A DNA stretch of 64,000 nt from an uncultured Gemmatimonadales bacterium (lineage in GTDB: Bacteria > Gemmatimonadota > Gemmatimonadetes > Longimicrobiales > Gaopeijiaceae), in the NCBI GenBank assembly GCA_937919655.1, contig CALFPJ010000015.1:155716-219715 (forward strand). Reading direction: 5' to 3'. Each line of letters begins with the position of its first letter. The first letter of the stretch is position 1. Shown here in pieces: positions 37,521 through 45,922 of the stretch. Under the pieces are notes generated by a model that saw only the letters and a program-made list of their open reading frames with translations, was not told the origin of the DNA and searched no databases. Both the position numbers and the translations under genes were made by a program.

Positions 37521-38896
37521 TTTCCGACACAGAACTCCCTAAAGACGACGTCGAGTATGTCTTCCACAGAGATCACCCCAAGGATCTCCTCGAGCGCGGT
37601 CTCCGCAGGTCGAAGATGCGCCGAAGCCACCTCGGGTGGGAGCCCCGCAAGAAGCCCCGCGCTAAAGGCAGATAGCTCTTCACTCGCCAGCCGGATCGCT
37701 CGGGACTGGCGTCGTCTTGTAATGACTGGTGCTTCCGCGGCCGCGAGAAGTTCCGAGTACACGAGCCCGGGCAGCAAGTCCTGAAGGCGGTCCAAGCCGT
37801 CACCCGTGATGGACGACAGCACCACCTCCGCTGCAACGCCATCCGGACCCTCCGCGACAAGAGCCCTCGCCGCATCGGAGTCGTTCACGAGGTCACCCTT
37901 CGTCCATACCACCACCACGGGGGCTTCAACTCCTCGCAAGAATTCCAGCTCCATCTCTCCAAGACCCTCCGCACGTGGCACGCACAACAGCACCATATCT
38001 GCACTCGCTAAATAACGCCTCGCCACCTCGATCCCGAGTTGCTCCACCCTCCCTTCAGCCACCCTTAACCCTGCCGTGTCCACCAGCCGAAAAGGAAAGC
38101 CTCCTAGCTGGACGACGGCCTCGAGTGCGTCCCTTGTCGTTCCCGGCTCCTCGGTGACGATCGCTTGGTCACGCCCGAGCAGCGCATTGTAGAGCGCGGA
38201 CTTGCCCGCGTTCGGTCGGCCCGCCAATACCGTCAGCGCACCCTCCCGCAGCAGTTCACCCTCGGGTGCCGTTCTCAAGAGGCGATCCAAGCTGGCAGTG
38301 ATGTCGGACGCACGCTCCGCGATGCCTTCGATCGGGACGGGCACGTCGTCCTCCTCTGGGAAGTCGATGTGGTGCGCGAGCATTGCCTCGAGTTGTAGAA
38401 TCTCCTGTCGCAGAGACCCAATCCGCACGGACAGCCCCCGATCCAACTGGGCGATCGCCGCGCGGTGCAAGACTCGACTCCTCGCCTCGATGAGGTCGGC
38501 AACGGCCTCTGCCTGCACGAGGTCGAGCTTCCCCCGGAGGTAGGCGCGTCGCGTAAACTCTCCCGGCTCCGCCCTACGGGCCCCAGCCGACACACAAGCC
38601 TCTAGGACGAGCGCCGGAACCAGGTGGCCCCCGTGACATGAGAATTCGACGAGGTCCTCACCCGTATAGCTCGCGGGTGACCTGAAAAAGGTGACCACCG
38701 CGCGATCAATCACGGACTCGTCCACAGGATCCCTCAGCTCGACGAAGTCCGCAAACCGAGGCGCGGGTGGATCCGTCCTCGCTGGAATCAGCCTATGGTA
38801 AATCTCTAGGGCTCCAGGTCCAGACACACGCACCACGGCGATCGCGCCGATCCCCGGCGCGGTCGAGATGGCGGCAATCGTGTCGACGTCTACCAT
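37517..38896 (-). CDS. mnmE: tRNA modification GTPase MnmE (TrmE)
   Basis: A 459-residue GTPase partner of MnmG. N-terminal formyl-THF-binding domain (DTIAAISTAPGIGAIAVVRVSG), helical domain, inserted G domain with Walker A GRPNAGKSALYNALLG, G2/G3 region EEPGTTRDALEA and DTAGLRVAEG, NKxD-type motif here TKGD, and the C-terminal FREFCVGK carrying the conserved Cys required for modification. It is followed by acyP and mnmG with overlapping codons. Upstream lies yidC; the jag gene often found between them is missing. Confidence 0.95.
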   Translation of the reverse strand: MVDVDTIAAISTAPGIGAIAVVRVSGPGALEIYHRLIPARTDPPAPRFADFVELRDPVDESVIDRAVVTFFRSPASYTGEDLVEFSCHGGHLVPALVLEACVSAGARRAEPGEFTRRAYLRGKLDLVQAEAVADLIEARSRVLHRAAIAQLDRGLSVRIGSLRQEILQLEAMLAHHIDFPEEDDVPVPIEGIAERASDITASLDRLLRTAPEGELLREGALTVLAGRPNAGKSALYNALLGRDQAIVTEEPGTTRDALEAVVQLGGFPFRLVDTAGLRVAEGRVEQLGIEVARRYLASADMVLLCVPRAEGLGEMELEFLRGVEAPVVVVWTKGDLVNDSDAARALVAEGPDGVAAEVVLSSITGDGLDRLQDLLPGLVYSELLAAAEAPVITRRRQSRAIRLASEELSAFSAGLLAGLPPEVASAHLRPAETALEEILGVISVEDILDVVFREFCVGK

Positions 38897-38965
38897 AATG
38901 AGCGGGAGGCCTCAAACGCCCGGGTGACCCCGAGACTGCGGCCCGCTGTACTTCTTCAACGGCCT

Positions 38966-40717
38966 CTAGTCCTTCGACAGCTTTGGGAGAGGCTTTCCCT
39001 TCATCTTCTTCCGTTCGTTCGCAATCCAGATCTGTTGCGGCAGCGTCGCCACGTTGGCTGTGGCATAATAGAGGTTCAAGCCTCCAGGCAGACTGAAGAA
39101 GATGAAGATCATCATGATGGGCATGAGCCACATCATCATCTTCATTTGTGGATTAACCTGATCCAGCGACTTGAGGCTCACATACTGCATCAAGAACATC
39201 GAGATGCCCATGAACACAGGCAGGAGATACAGAGGGTCAGGCGCGGAAAGATCAGACAGCCACAAGAACGGCACACCGCGCAGCTCGACCGTATTCTGGA
39301 ACACGAAGAACAAGGCGATGAGTACCGGCCACGGCAGCAGCATCGGCAGGCAACCAGCCAGAGGATTGAAGCCATGTTCCTTGTACAGCTTCATCATCTC
39401 CTTCTGCAGCTTCTCCGGATTGTCCTTGTACTTCGCCTGAATTTCCGTGACTAACGGCTGCACAGCCATGTTGCGCAACTGAGCCTTCATCGCCTTGTGG
39501 TTCAGCGGGAACAGTACGACCCGCATCATCACTCCGAACACGATCAAGACCCAGCCGTACCCGAGCGACAGTTTGGTGTGCAGGAAGTCCAGAACCGTCA
39601 TGATCACGGACACGAACGGTCGCACTACCGGCCGAATGAACTTCCATCCGTAAGGATTCACTTCCTCCATCCCCTCGCCTAGAGAGGTCAGCCGAGTGTA
39701 ATCCTGCGGGCCCATGTACAGCCTATACGCAAAGGAGCCATCGGCAGCAATGGGCTGAGCGGCAGCCAGCCGCACTCGGCCCTCAACCAGGCTTGGTTGG
39801 ACGAGGAGCCCCCCCAAATAACTGGCCTGATCGATGCCGTCATCGCTCTCGTCTGCTAGCAGCGCCAACACAAAGAACTTGTTTCGGAAAGCGGCCCACA
39901 ACAGAGGGCCCTCAATGACAATCGGCTCAGCACCATCCTGAAGCGTCGACTGGATTCCTTCCTGCACATGGTTGTACACGTAAGCCATCATGCGAGCCTC
40001 CGATGCGGAGTCGGACTCCGCAAAGGCCAGTCCCTCACCCAAGTCCGTGACCAGCAACGGTCTCTCTAGACCCGTCGTCCGCCCACGGACCACTACCTGG
40101 TATTTATCGGGATCAAACTCGTACTCGACCTCGAAACCGAAGGGCTGCGTAGGGTGTTCGTACACAAAGCGCAGAGTACGCGCGGTCGGGTCCGTAACGA
40201 GATCGAGTCCGCCTTCTGGCTCCACACGGAACAGCTGACGGCTGAGGTCCACGGTGTCCGACCCCACCACCAGCTTTTGCCCGAAGTATCCCTCTGAGCC
40301 TTCCGGCACCAGGTCGACAAGGCCGTCCCGATTAAGCGCGTCGAACTGGGTCATCGTGGCCGCCCGAAGACGACCGCCGACGTTCGAAAACTCGAACCTG
40401 TAAAGCGATCCCTCGACCACGACACGCTGCTCGGCAGTCCCCCCCGTAGTCACACCGGCTTCCGTGTCCGACGGAAGGAGCACCTCGTCGGCCGCCGCCC
40501 CGGGCATTCCCGGAAGACTGATCGCAGCCGACACAGGCTCACCGACCGATGCGGTCCCCGAGGTACCGCCGACGTCACCCTCCAGATTCGATCTGGCAGT
40601 GGTGCTGTCCGTAACCAGGACCTCTTCCGGGACCACGGGCGGGAACACAAAGTTTGTGCCCACCAGCACGGCAAGCATCAACGCGATCGCAAGTAAGAAC
40701 CTGACTTCGGTGTTCAT
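38966..40717 (-). CDS. yidC: Membrane protein insertase YidC
   Basis: A 583-residue Gram-negative-type insertase: N-terminal helix (RFLLAIALMLAVLVGTNFVFP), a large periplasmic beta-sandwich domain (about residues 90-340) and five C-terminal core helices, with the hydrophilic-groove segment FMTVLDFLHTKLS-type (VIMTVLDFLHTKLSLGYG), FPLNHKAMKAQLRNM, and NPLAGCLPMLLPWPVLIALFFVF. The periplasmic domain indicates a diderm envelope. It inserts small membrane proteins alone or with Sec. It sits in the conserved rpmH-rnpA-yidD-yidC order, 13 bases after yidD. Confidence 0.95.
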   Translation of the reverse strand: MNTEVRFLLAIALMLAVLVGTNFVFPPVVPEEVLVTDSTTARSNLEGDVGGTSGTASVGEPVSAAISLPGMPGAAADEVLLPSDTEAGVTTGGTAEQRVVVEGSLYRFEFSNVGGRLRAATMTQFDALNRDGLVDLVPEGSEGYFGQKLVVGSDTVDLSRQLFRVEPEGGLDLVTDPTARTLRFVYEHPTQPFGFEVEYEFDPDKYQVVVRGRTTGLERPLLVTDLGEGLAFAESDSASEARMMAYVYNHVQEGIQSTLQDGAEPIVIEGPLLWAAFRNKFFVLALLADESDDGIDQASYLGGLLVQPSLVEGRVRLAAAQPIAADGSFAYRLYMGPQDYTRLTSLGEGMEEVNPYGWKFIRPVVRPFVSVIMTVLDFLHTKLSLGYGWVLIVFGVMMRVVLFPLNHKAMKAQLRNMAVQPLVTEIQAKYKDNPEKLQKEMMKLYKEHGFNPLAGCLPMLLPWPVLIALFFVFQNTVELRGVPFLWLSDLSAPDPLYLLPVFMGISMFLMQYVSLKSLDQVNPQMKMMMWLMPIMMIFIFFSLPGGLNLYYATANVATLPQQIWIANERKKMKGKPLPKLSKD

Positions 40718-40729
40718 GACGTCGCCTAT

Positions 40730-41002
40730 CTATCCGTTCGAACCAGCGGCGTGACCGCCCGCAGGATCAAGCTGTTCTGAGGAGTCGAGCGTGGGGACCG
40801 GATCGTATCCATATCCCCCCCAAGGGTGACAACGGGTGATACGGCGAAGCGCTAGCCAGCCGCCACGGGCGGCGCCGTGGCCTCGAATCGCGTCAATCGC
40901 GTAGGCTGAGCAAGTAGGCGAGAAGCGGCAGGTCGCGGGGGTCCATGACGAAATCGCCAATTGGTACCCGCGGACTAACCCGATCAAGATTCGTCCAAAC
41001 AC
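40730..41002 (-). CDS. yidD: Membrane protein insertion efficiency factor YidD
   Basis: A 90-residue amphipathic protein with the UPF0161 signature: [30 protein letters not shown] (conserved cysteines) and RRITRCHPWGGYGYDPVP. It associates with the inner membrane and assists YidC-dependent insertion. The start is GTG 41002, overlapping the rnpA 3' end by 19 bases, and the stop is 13 bases before yidC. Confidence 0.93.
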   Translation of the reverse strand: MFGRILIGLVRGYQLAISSWTPATCRFSPTCSAYAIDAIRGHGAARGGWLALRRITRCHPWGGYGYDPVPTLDSSEQLDPAGGHAAGSNG

Positions 41003-41532
41003 AACGCCTCCACCGCTTCAGTCACTTCGAGCAGTAGCTCCGAAAAGCCCACTTCGTAAGCCTGCTTTCGCGCTCGGATCAGCAAATCTCCACCCCGCCC
41101 ACCCACATCCAACGACGGAAGTACGCTCCGGCGACCAATCTCCCGAAGGCGTCGCTTAAGCCGATTCCGCTCTACGATCTCGCGTCCGTGTTTGGGAACG
41201 ATGACCCCAAGCCGGGAACGCGAAGCGGGGGAAGGCGTGAAGAAGACATCGAGATTCCGAGTCCTCTTTCGCTTCCCCCGCTCCAACAAGGCTTTGATTT
41301 CAGTGCTGTGCCGAATTCGTATACTGCGAGGCAGGTCTTCCCCGCGCTCCGGCGAAAGATCGACTACTTGCTGCCGATCGTTACCACGAGCTGCGCGCGA
41401 CCCTGCCGCCTGCGACGGTTCAGCGTCGCCCGTCCACCCTTGGTCTTCATCCGCGCACGAAACCCGTGCTTGTTGATCCGCTTGCGGTTCCGCGGCCTGT
41501 ACGTTGGCATCATGGCGAGTAGCCCAATCCAT
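40984..41532 (-). CDS. rnpA: Ribonuclease P protein component, frame enclosing rpmH
   Basis: The conserved RnpA fold occupies the C-terminal ~115 residues: [31 protein letters not shown], the RNR signature [13 protein letters not shown] and [15 protein letters not shown]. It binds the catalytic RNase P RNA and helps process tRNA 5' ends. Upstream of LPRS there is no ATG, GTG or TTG in frame until ATG 41532, 19-22 bases before the rpmH start, so with normal start codons the frame contains the whole rpmH gene and the protein is 182 residues, as described for Thermus. The alternative is a CTG start at 41334, giving a normal 116-residue protein 29 bases after rpmH. The domain is certain; the start is not. 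Confidence 0.9.
   Translation of the reverse strand: MDWATRHDANVQAAEPQADQQARVSCADEDQGWTGDAEPSQAAGSRAARGNDRQQVVDLSPERGEDLPRSIRIRHSTEIKALLERGKRKRTRNLDVFFTPSPASRSRLGVIVPKHGREIVERNRLKRRLREIGRRSVLPSLDVGGRGGDLLIRARKQAYEVGFSELLLEVTEAVEALCLDES
41364..41510 (-). CDS. rpmH: 50S ribosomal protein L34
   Basis: Forty-eight residues, [20 protein letters not shown] followed by [20 protein letters not shown] and LVVTIGSK. This is the L34 pattern (TYxPxxRKRxxxHGFRxRMxTxxGRxxLxRRRxKGR). A second ATG at 41513 would add one Met. The gene starts the leftward rpmH-rnpA-yidD-yidC run and is separated from the divergent dnaA by about 310 bases. It lies entirely within the longest possible rnpA frame, in a different reading frame. 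Confidence 0.95.
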   Translation of the reverse strand: MPTYRPRNRKRINKHGFRARMKTKGGRATLNRRRRQGRAQLVVTIGSK

Positions 41533-41824
41533 AGATTTCGTGCGTTTGAAAACGAGCCTAAAAAGATAGTCTCAGGTGTAAGAGGGCGTCAACCGGCCAA
41601 ATGCGCTACTGTGTAAAACCAGCGAAACACCCCGCACTGACAGGCCTAGGTTGACTTTTCCACAATCCCCAAATAGGTTCGGCGCCCCCCAATCTGGGCC
41701 AGAAACAGCCGCAGAAACAGCCTCCGACACACCACCGTACCATTCCGCCCCTCCCAATGCCACGCCACAAAACGGTACCACAAACGCCGTCGATCCTTTG
41801 GATTGACCTTGGGCCGCAGCCGCG
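41514..41824. promoter_or_regulatory. rpmH-dnaA divergent promoter region with a DnaA-box-like site
   Basis: This 311-base region between rpmH and dnaA holds no gene apart from the possible rnpA start at 41532. It must contain both promoters. TTTTCCACA at 41656-41664 differs from the DnaA box TTATCCACA at one position and could mediate DnaA autoregulation. No convincing -35/-10 pair could be picked with confidence, though TTGACC at 41802 is -35-like. Confidence 0.5.
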
Positions 41825-43207
41825 ATGGAGTTGACCGCGGCCGAACTTTGGGCTCGGATGCAAGAGAGCGCCCGTGCGGCAATTCCGGAGCATAGCTACC
41901 TCACGTGGGTTGCGCCGGCCAAGGCCGTGGCCCTCACCGCCGACGAACTGCACCTCGAAGTGCCGTCCCGTTTCCATGTAGAGTGGCTCGAAGACAAGTT
42001 CGGCCCTTTGTTGGCGGGCGCCGCCGAAAGGCTGGTGGGTCGCCCGATTTCGCTCAAAGTGTCTTGTTCCGACGCGCCCTCGCCGGCTCCGCTCCAGTCC
42101 ATTCAGTTCGAGGACAGCCGTTCGAGTGTGACCCCAACCGACAATCCAGGTCGGTCCCCGGCGCAAAGGCCTCTGCTCAACGAGCGCTACACTTTTGATC
42201 GTTTTGTCGTCGGCTCTGACAATCAGCTGGCGGCGGCCGCGGCCCGGGCGGTCGCCGAGAAGCCCGGCAAGATGTACAACCCGCTCTTCTTTTATGGGGG
42301 CGTGGGCCTGGGCAAGACCCACCTCATGCACGCCATCGGGCACCAGATCGTCGGAGCGGACACGCGTAATCGCGTCTGCTATGTGTCGTCCGAGCAGTTC
42401 ATGAACGAGTTGGTCGGTGCAATTCAACAAGGGTCCGCCGCCGCTTTTCGCAGGAAGTACCGAGAGATGGACCTCCTCTTGGTCGATGACATTCATTTCC
42501 TCGAGGGCAAGGAACGAACTCAAGAAGAGTTCTTCCACACCTTCAACGCCCTCTACGACGCTCAGAAGCAGATCATTCTCACGAGCGACCGACCCCCAAA
42601 GGACATCCCCGGGCTAGAGGAGCGTCTCATATCCCGATTTGAGTGGGGCCTGGTGGTCGATGTGCGGCCCCCAGACTATGAAACTCGGATGGCGATTCTG
42701 AGGAAAAAGGCCGCCGACGATGGACTCTCGCTCGACGATGAGGTGATTCAGTTCATCGCCTCCTCCTGCACCGCCTCGGTTCGCGAACTTGAGGGTGCGG
42801 TCATCAAGCTGTTGGCGTACTCCTCGCTCACGCATCAGGAGATCACCCCCCAACTTGCTCGCATTGCGCTGACGGGCGTATTGGGGAGACAGCGCGACGA
42901 GGGCCCCATACTTTCCCCGGAGCGCATACGTGAGTCCGTAGCGCGACGATGGCGCGTACGACCGGAGGCGCTTGAGTCGAAGCGCCGCACTAAGGATTTG
43001 ACCGTTCCAAGGCAGGTCGCCATGTACCTCATCAAAGAGGCACTGGGCACCTCGCTTGTTCGCATCGGAGAACTCTTCGGTGGACGCGATCACTCAACCG
43101 TGATTCACTCAATCCGTAAAGTCGAAGAGGAAATGGAGCGCGACCCAGCTTTTCGCGAACAGGTTGATGCTGCCCGAAAAGAGATGCGTGGAGGTTTCCA
43201 CCCCTAG
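41825..43207 (+). CDS. dnaA: Chromosomal replication initiator DnaA
   Basis: A 460-residue AAA+ initiator. Domain I (residues 1-85, with LTWVAPAKAVAL), short linker domain II, ATPase domain III with Walker A FYGGVGLGKTHLMHAIG, Walker B LLVDDIHFLEGKE and sensor regions (HTFNALYDAQKQIILTSDR), and DNA-binding domain IV with the signature VPRQVAMYLIKEALGTSLVR and GRDHSTVIHSI. Length is normal. It is transcribed away from rpmH toward oriC and dnaN. Confidence 0.97.
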   Translation: MELTAAELWARMQESARAAIPEHSYLTWVAPAKAVALTADELHLEVPSRFHVEWLEDKFGPLLAGAAERLVGRPISLKVSCSDAPSPAPLQSIQFEDSRSSVTPTDNPGRSPAQRPLLNERYTFDRFVVGSDNQLAAAAARAVAEKPGKMYNPLFFYGGVGLGKTHLMHAIGHQIVGADTRNRVCYVSSEQFMNELVGAIQQGSAAAFRRKYREMDLLLVDDIHFLEGKERTQEEFFHTFNALYDAQKQIILTSDRPPKDIPGLEERLISRFEWGLVVDVRPPDYETRMAILRKKAADDGLSLDDEVIQFIASSCTASVRELEGAVIKLLAYSSLTHQEITPQLARIALTGVLGRQRDEGPILSPERIRESVARRWRVRPEALESKRRTKDLTVPRQVAMYLIKEALGTSLVRIGELFGGRDHSTVIHSIRKVEEEMERDPAFREQVDAARKEMRGGFHP

Positions 43208-43447
43208 TGAGGAAAACCCTGTAAAGTGAGGTTCTTTCCCACAGTGCCTCGGTGTCGCCACAAGGCCGCCGTGGGAAACCACCGTGAAGTGGACGAACAT
43301 TCCACGGTGCATGAAGGGCCAGAAGTAGTTGCGCCTAAAGGACGAAACGCCTATCGCAGGCATTTTCTTCCACAGATCCACAGGCCCTACTACTACTATG
43401 TTTTTATTTAAAGAAGATAGATAGTATGTAGCTGTGTTGAAAAAAGA
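43208..43447. other. oriC: Replication origin oriC (basal unwinding system) between dnaA and dnaN
   Basis: Non-coding, with clustered TCCACA-type sites: TTTCCCACA (43235-43243), its inverted relative GTGGGAAAC (43271-43279), and TCTTCCACA plus AGATCCACA back to back at 43366-43382. These last two are followed by a short GC segment (GGCCC), then TACTACTACTAT (43388-43399), whose other strand reads repeated TAG, the DnaA-trio, and then an AT-rich stretch to about 43430 (TTTTTATTTAAAGAAGATAG). Box, GC cluster, trio and AT-rich order match the unwinding module described for Bacillus subtilis. Individual boxes depart from TTATCCACA at two positions, so their affinity is uncertain, but location and order are convincing. 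Confidence 0.88.
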
Positions 43448-43477
43448 CCGACACCACTCATTCAGGGTGAGTGTCGG
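43448..43477 (+). promoter_or_regulatory. Hairpin in the dnaN leader
   Basis: CCGACAC (43448-43454) pairs perfectly with GTGTCGG (43471-43477), with further pairing possible inside. It lies 22 bases before the dnaN ATG and just before the AGGAG ribosome binding site (43485-43489). It is not followed by a T run, so it is more likely to protect or modulate the dnaN message, or to be part of oriC, than to terminate. Confidence 0.45.
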
Positions 43478-43499
43478 CCGTCTCAGGAGCCACATCTCG

Positions 43500-44603
43500 A
43501 TGAACTTCACAATCACTCGCCAGAATCTTCATTCCGGTCTCGCGGCAGTCTCCGCGAGCATTCCTTCGAAAACGACTCTGCCTGTCCTATCGAACATCCT
43601 CTTTGAGGCCAAAGAAGATGGCGTGTGGATGAGCGGAACGGACTTGGACGTCGCGGTGAGAGTGAAGGTCCCCGCTGATGTCAAAGAGGCGGGGAGTCTG
43701 ACCGCCCCGGGAAAGAAGCTCGTGGAGATCACCAGAGAGTTACCGGATCAACCTGTGGAAGTAGCCACTCGCAACGAGCAGATCGAGCTCAAGTGTGGCC
43801 GCAGCCATTTCAAGTTGAACGGCCTTCCGGCAGAAGAATTCCCCACCTTGCCGGAAGTTGATTTCAGCGAGGGGTGGACGGTCACCGGCAAGGACGTGAA
43901 CGGACTGATCCATCGCACGGCCTTTGCGGTATCAACTGAAGAGAGCCGTCCGATCCTCAATGGCGTGCTCTGGGAGTTGCGCGACGGCTCAATGCGCATG
44001 GTGGCGACGAACGGTCACCGTCTGGCTCGCATGGGCGTGCCCGCTGAATCGAAGGGTGCACCTTCCGCCGACTTTATTGTGCCACCCGGAGCGCTTCAGC
44101 AAGTACAGAGACTTTTTAAGGACGACGATAGTCTCGAGGTCGCGCGCAGTGGAAATCATCTTGGCTTCCGAGCCGGTTCCACAGAGGTCTACACGCGACT
44201 GATCGAAGGCACCTACCCGAATTATGATCAGGTTATCCCAAGGGATAACGACAAGATGGCCACCATCGACAAGAAGGCACTGGAGTCAGCAGTGCGTCGA
44301 ATGGCCGTCGTTGCATCCGACCAGACGCACAGGATTCGCATGAAGTTCGAGCCAGGCCGGGTTCACCTGAATGTGATGACGCCCGATCTCGGTGAAGGTC
44401 ACGACGAAATTGAGGTGGGTTACGACGGGGAAGAGTTGGAGATTGGCTTTAATGCGAATTACCTGCTGGAGGTCCTTCGCTACATGCCGACGGACGAGGT
44501 TCAGGTTGCATTCAAGGCACCAGAAAGGGCAGCCACGATTGAGCCAGTAGGAGAGGAACTGGACTACCTGTGCCTGGTCATGCCCCTGCGACTGCTGGAT
44601 TAG
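43500..44603 (+). CDS. dnaN: DNA polymerase III sliding clamp (beta subunit)
   Basis: A 367-residue clamp, the usual length, beginning MNFTITRQNLHSGLAAVSAS, with the three repeated clamp folds and the partner-binding C-terminus ending YLCLVMPLRLLD (consensus MPMRL). ATG 43500 is chosen over an earlier in-frame TTG at 43434 because it gives the family N-terminus and has AGGAG upstream. Its stop overlaps the convergent pyrE stop by four bases. The recF and gyrB genes that often follow are absent. Confidence 0.97.
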   Translation: MNFTITRQNLHSGLAAVSASIPSKTTLPVLSNILFEAKEDGVWMSGTDLDVAVRVKVPADVKEAGSLTAPGKKLVEITRELPDQPVEVATRNEQIELKCGRSHFKLNGLPAEEFPTLPEVDFSEGWTVTGKDVNGLIHRTAFAVSTEESRPILNGVLWELRDGSMRMVATNGHRLARMGVPAESKGAPSADFIVPPGALQQVQRLFKDDDSLEVARSGNHLGFRAGSTEVYTRLIEGTYPNYDQVIPRDNDKMATIDKKALESAVRRMAVVASDQTHRIRMKFEPGRVHLNVMTPDLGEGHDEIEVGYDGEELEIGFNANYLLEVLRYMPTDEVQVAFKAPERAATIEPVGEELDYLCLVMPLRLLD

Positions 44604-45172
44604 TCGTTTGCGGCAGCGGCTCGAGCGGCTTCAAGAATCTCGTTTCCGGTAAACACCGAAAGCAACGGTAGGCCTTCCGCCGCGAAAAGTGCTGTTGCGT
44701 TTTCGGATCGATCGACGAGGGTAAGAACGCCGATCACGGTCGCTCCAAATTCACGAACAGCTTGGACCGCGACGAGCGTACTATTGCCGGTCGACATGGA
44801 GTCTTCGACCATCACGCAACGAGCTTCGGGAGTCAGGCCGCCCTCAACACGCTGGCCGGTGCCGTGTTCCTTCGCTTTCTTTCGTACGGAGAAGCCGTCG
44901 ATCGAATGCCCATCCAAGTGGCTTCGGTGGGCAATGGCGTACGCGATCGGGTCAGCCCCCATGGTGAGCCCGCCAACGTGTGTCGGGTCGAGGGCGCTCT
45001 GCCGGAGGAGCTCCAAAGCGACGTGGCCGACCAATACTTGGCCTTCCGCGCTCATCGTCGTGGGACGTGCGTCGATGTAGTAGTTCGAACGTGCGCCGCT
45101 TGCGAGTGTAAATTCTCCAAGCCTTACGGACCGTTCTACGAGAAGCTGTTTCAAGCGATCACGATGATTCAT
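44600..45172 (-). CDS. pyrE: Orotate phosphoribosyltransferase
   Basis: About 190 residues from ATG 45172 (MNHRDRLKQLLVERSV); an earlier ATG at 45208 would add twelve poorly conserved residues and overlap the divergent lipoprotein gene. Features: GEFTLASGARSNYYIDARPT (conserved K/R-phosphoribosyl region), GLTMGADPIAYAIAHRS, FSVRKKAKEHGTGQRVEG (flexible loop) and the PRPP motif CVMVEDSMSTGNSTL, in which the usual second Asp is Glu-Asp-Ser (VEDS). It makes OMP from orotate and PRPP in pyrimidine synthesis. It is convergent with dnaN. Confidence 0.92.
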   Translation of the reverse strand: MNHRDRLKQLLVERSVRLGEFTLASGARSNYYIDARPTTMSAEGQVLVGHVALELLRQSALDPTHVGGLTMGADPIAYAIAHRSHLDGHSIDGFSVRKKAKEHGTGQRVEGGLTPEARCVMVEDSMSTGNSTLVAVQAVREFGATVIGVLTLVDRSENATALFAAEGLPLLSVFTGNEILEAARAAAAND

Positions 45173-45202
45173 AGGCGCCACACTGCCCGCGGATCCGCTT
45201 GG

Positions 45203-45922
45203 ATGCAAGCCCCTCGACGCCGCTCGTTGAGCGCGATCGGCTGCGCGCTGATTATTGGGCTCGTCGCGCTGGCCTGAGATGACGGCGGTGGAGTTGGTCC
45301 TGGGGCACTGAGATTTGGTTGGATTGGTCAGGTAACGATCGAGTTGGAGACACCAAGGCGACTGACCCTAGGAAGCACGGGCCCGGAGCCCACGGGAAGC
45401 CTGACTCAGACTCTGACCTGGCGTTCGACGGGCGCTTGGTCGCTTTACGAAGCGATTTCCTACCGCGGTCTTGTGGGTGACGCGAGCCTGATCACCGAAG
45501 ACGCGGTTTTCGGCGACGCGTATGCCCGTTTCATCAAACATATCCACGAGACGCCTGGTCTGGCCCTTTTTGTCGCCGAGCTCTCTGACACCGTCACTGC
45601 GGTGTGCGGCCGCTCACTCACGAAGATCAGCATCACGATTCAGGATGATCCGAGGAAACAGAGCAAGCGATGGGAAAGGTGTGCACAGGGGCATCTCTCG
45701 GAAATCGTGCCGCAGGGAGCCGGTCCAGACGCCGGGGCGCCGAGGCTCGTACAAGCCATCCAGCAGGCCCGGGACGAAACCGTCGGCTCCCGCTTCCTTT
45801 CGGAATATGCCGCGAGCGTGCCCTTCTGCACTCTGGCGCGCGGTGAAGACGGCAGCTCAGCCCTGAAGGGCCCGTTTGTCCTCACAAGTGACGACGCGTG
45901 GCGAGCCTTCTGGCTCGATTAG
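45203..45922 (+). pseudogene. Lipoprotein gene with TGA at the expected lipobox cysteine
   Basis: ATG 45203 opens a signal peptide (RRRSLSAIGCALIIGLVALA) that stops at TGA 45275-45277, exactly where a lipobox Cys (TGC) would be expected. In the same frame the sequence continues DDGGGVGPGALRFGWIGQVT and runs open to TAG 45920 through a roughly 210-residue mature protein (LYEAISYRGLVGDASLITED, LALFVAELSDTVTAVCGRS), ending FVLTSDDAWRAFWLD. The mature part is not a family I recognise. Either it is translated from an internal TTG at 45344, without a signal, or a Cys-to-stop change has inactivated it. It starts the run of broken genes that ends at 50667. Confidence 0.6.

Noticed and set aside
41606..42538. 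Long leftward open frame (310 codons) opposite dnaA
   Set aside because: It is antisense to the conserved dnaA coding sequence, has no recognisable domain or ribosome binding site, and is explained by high-GC codon use.
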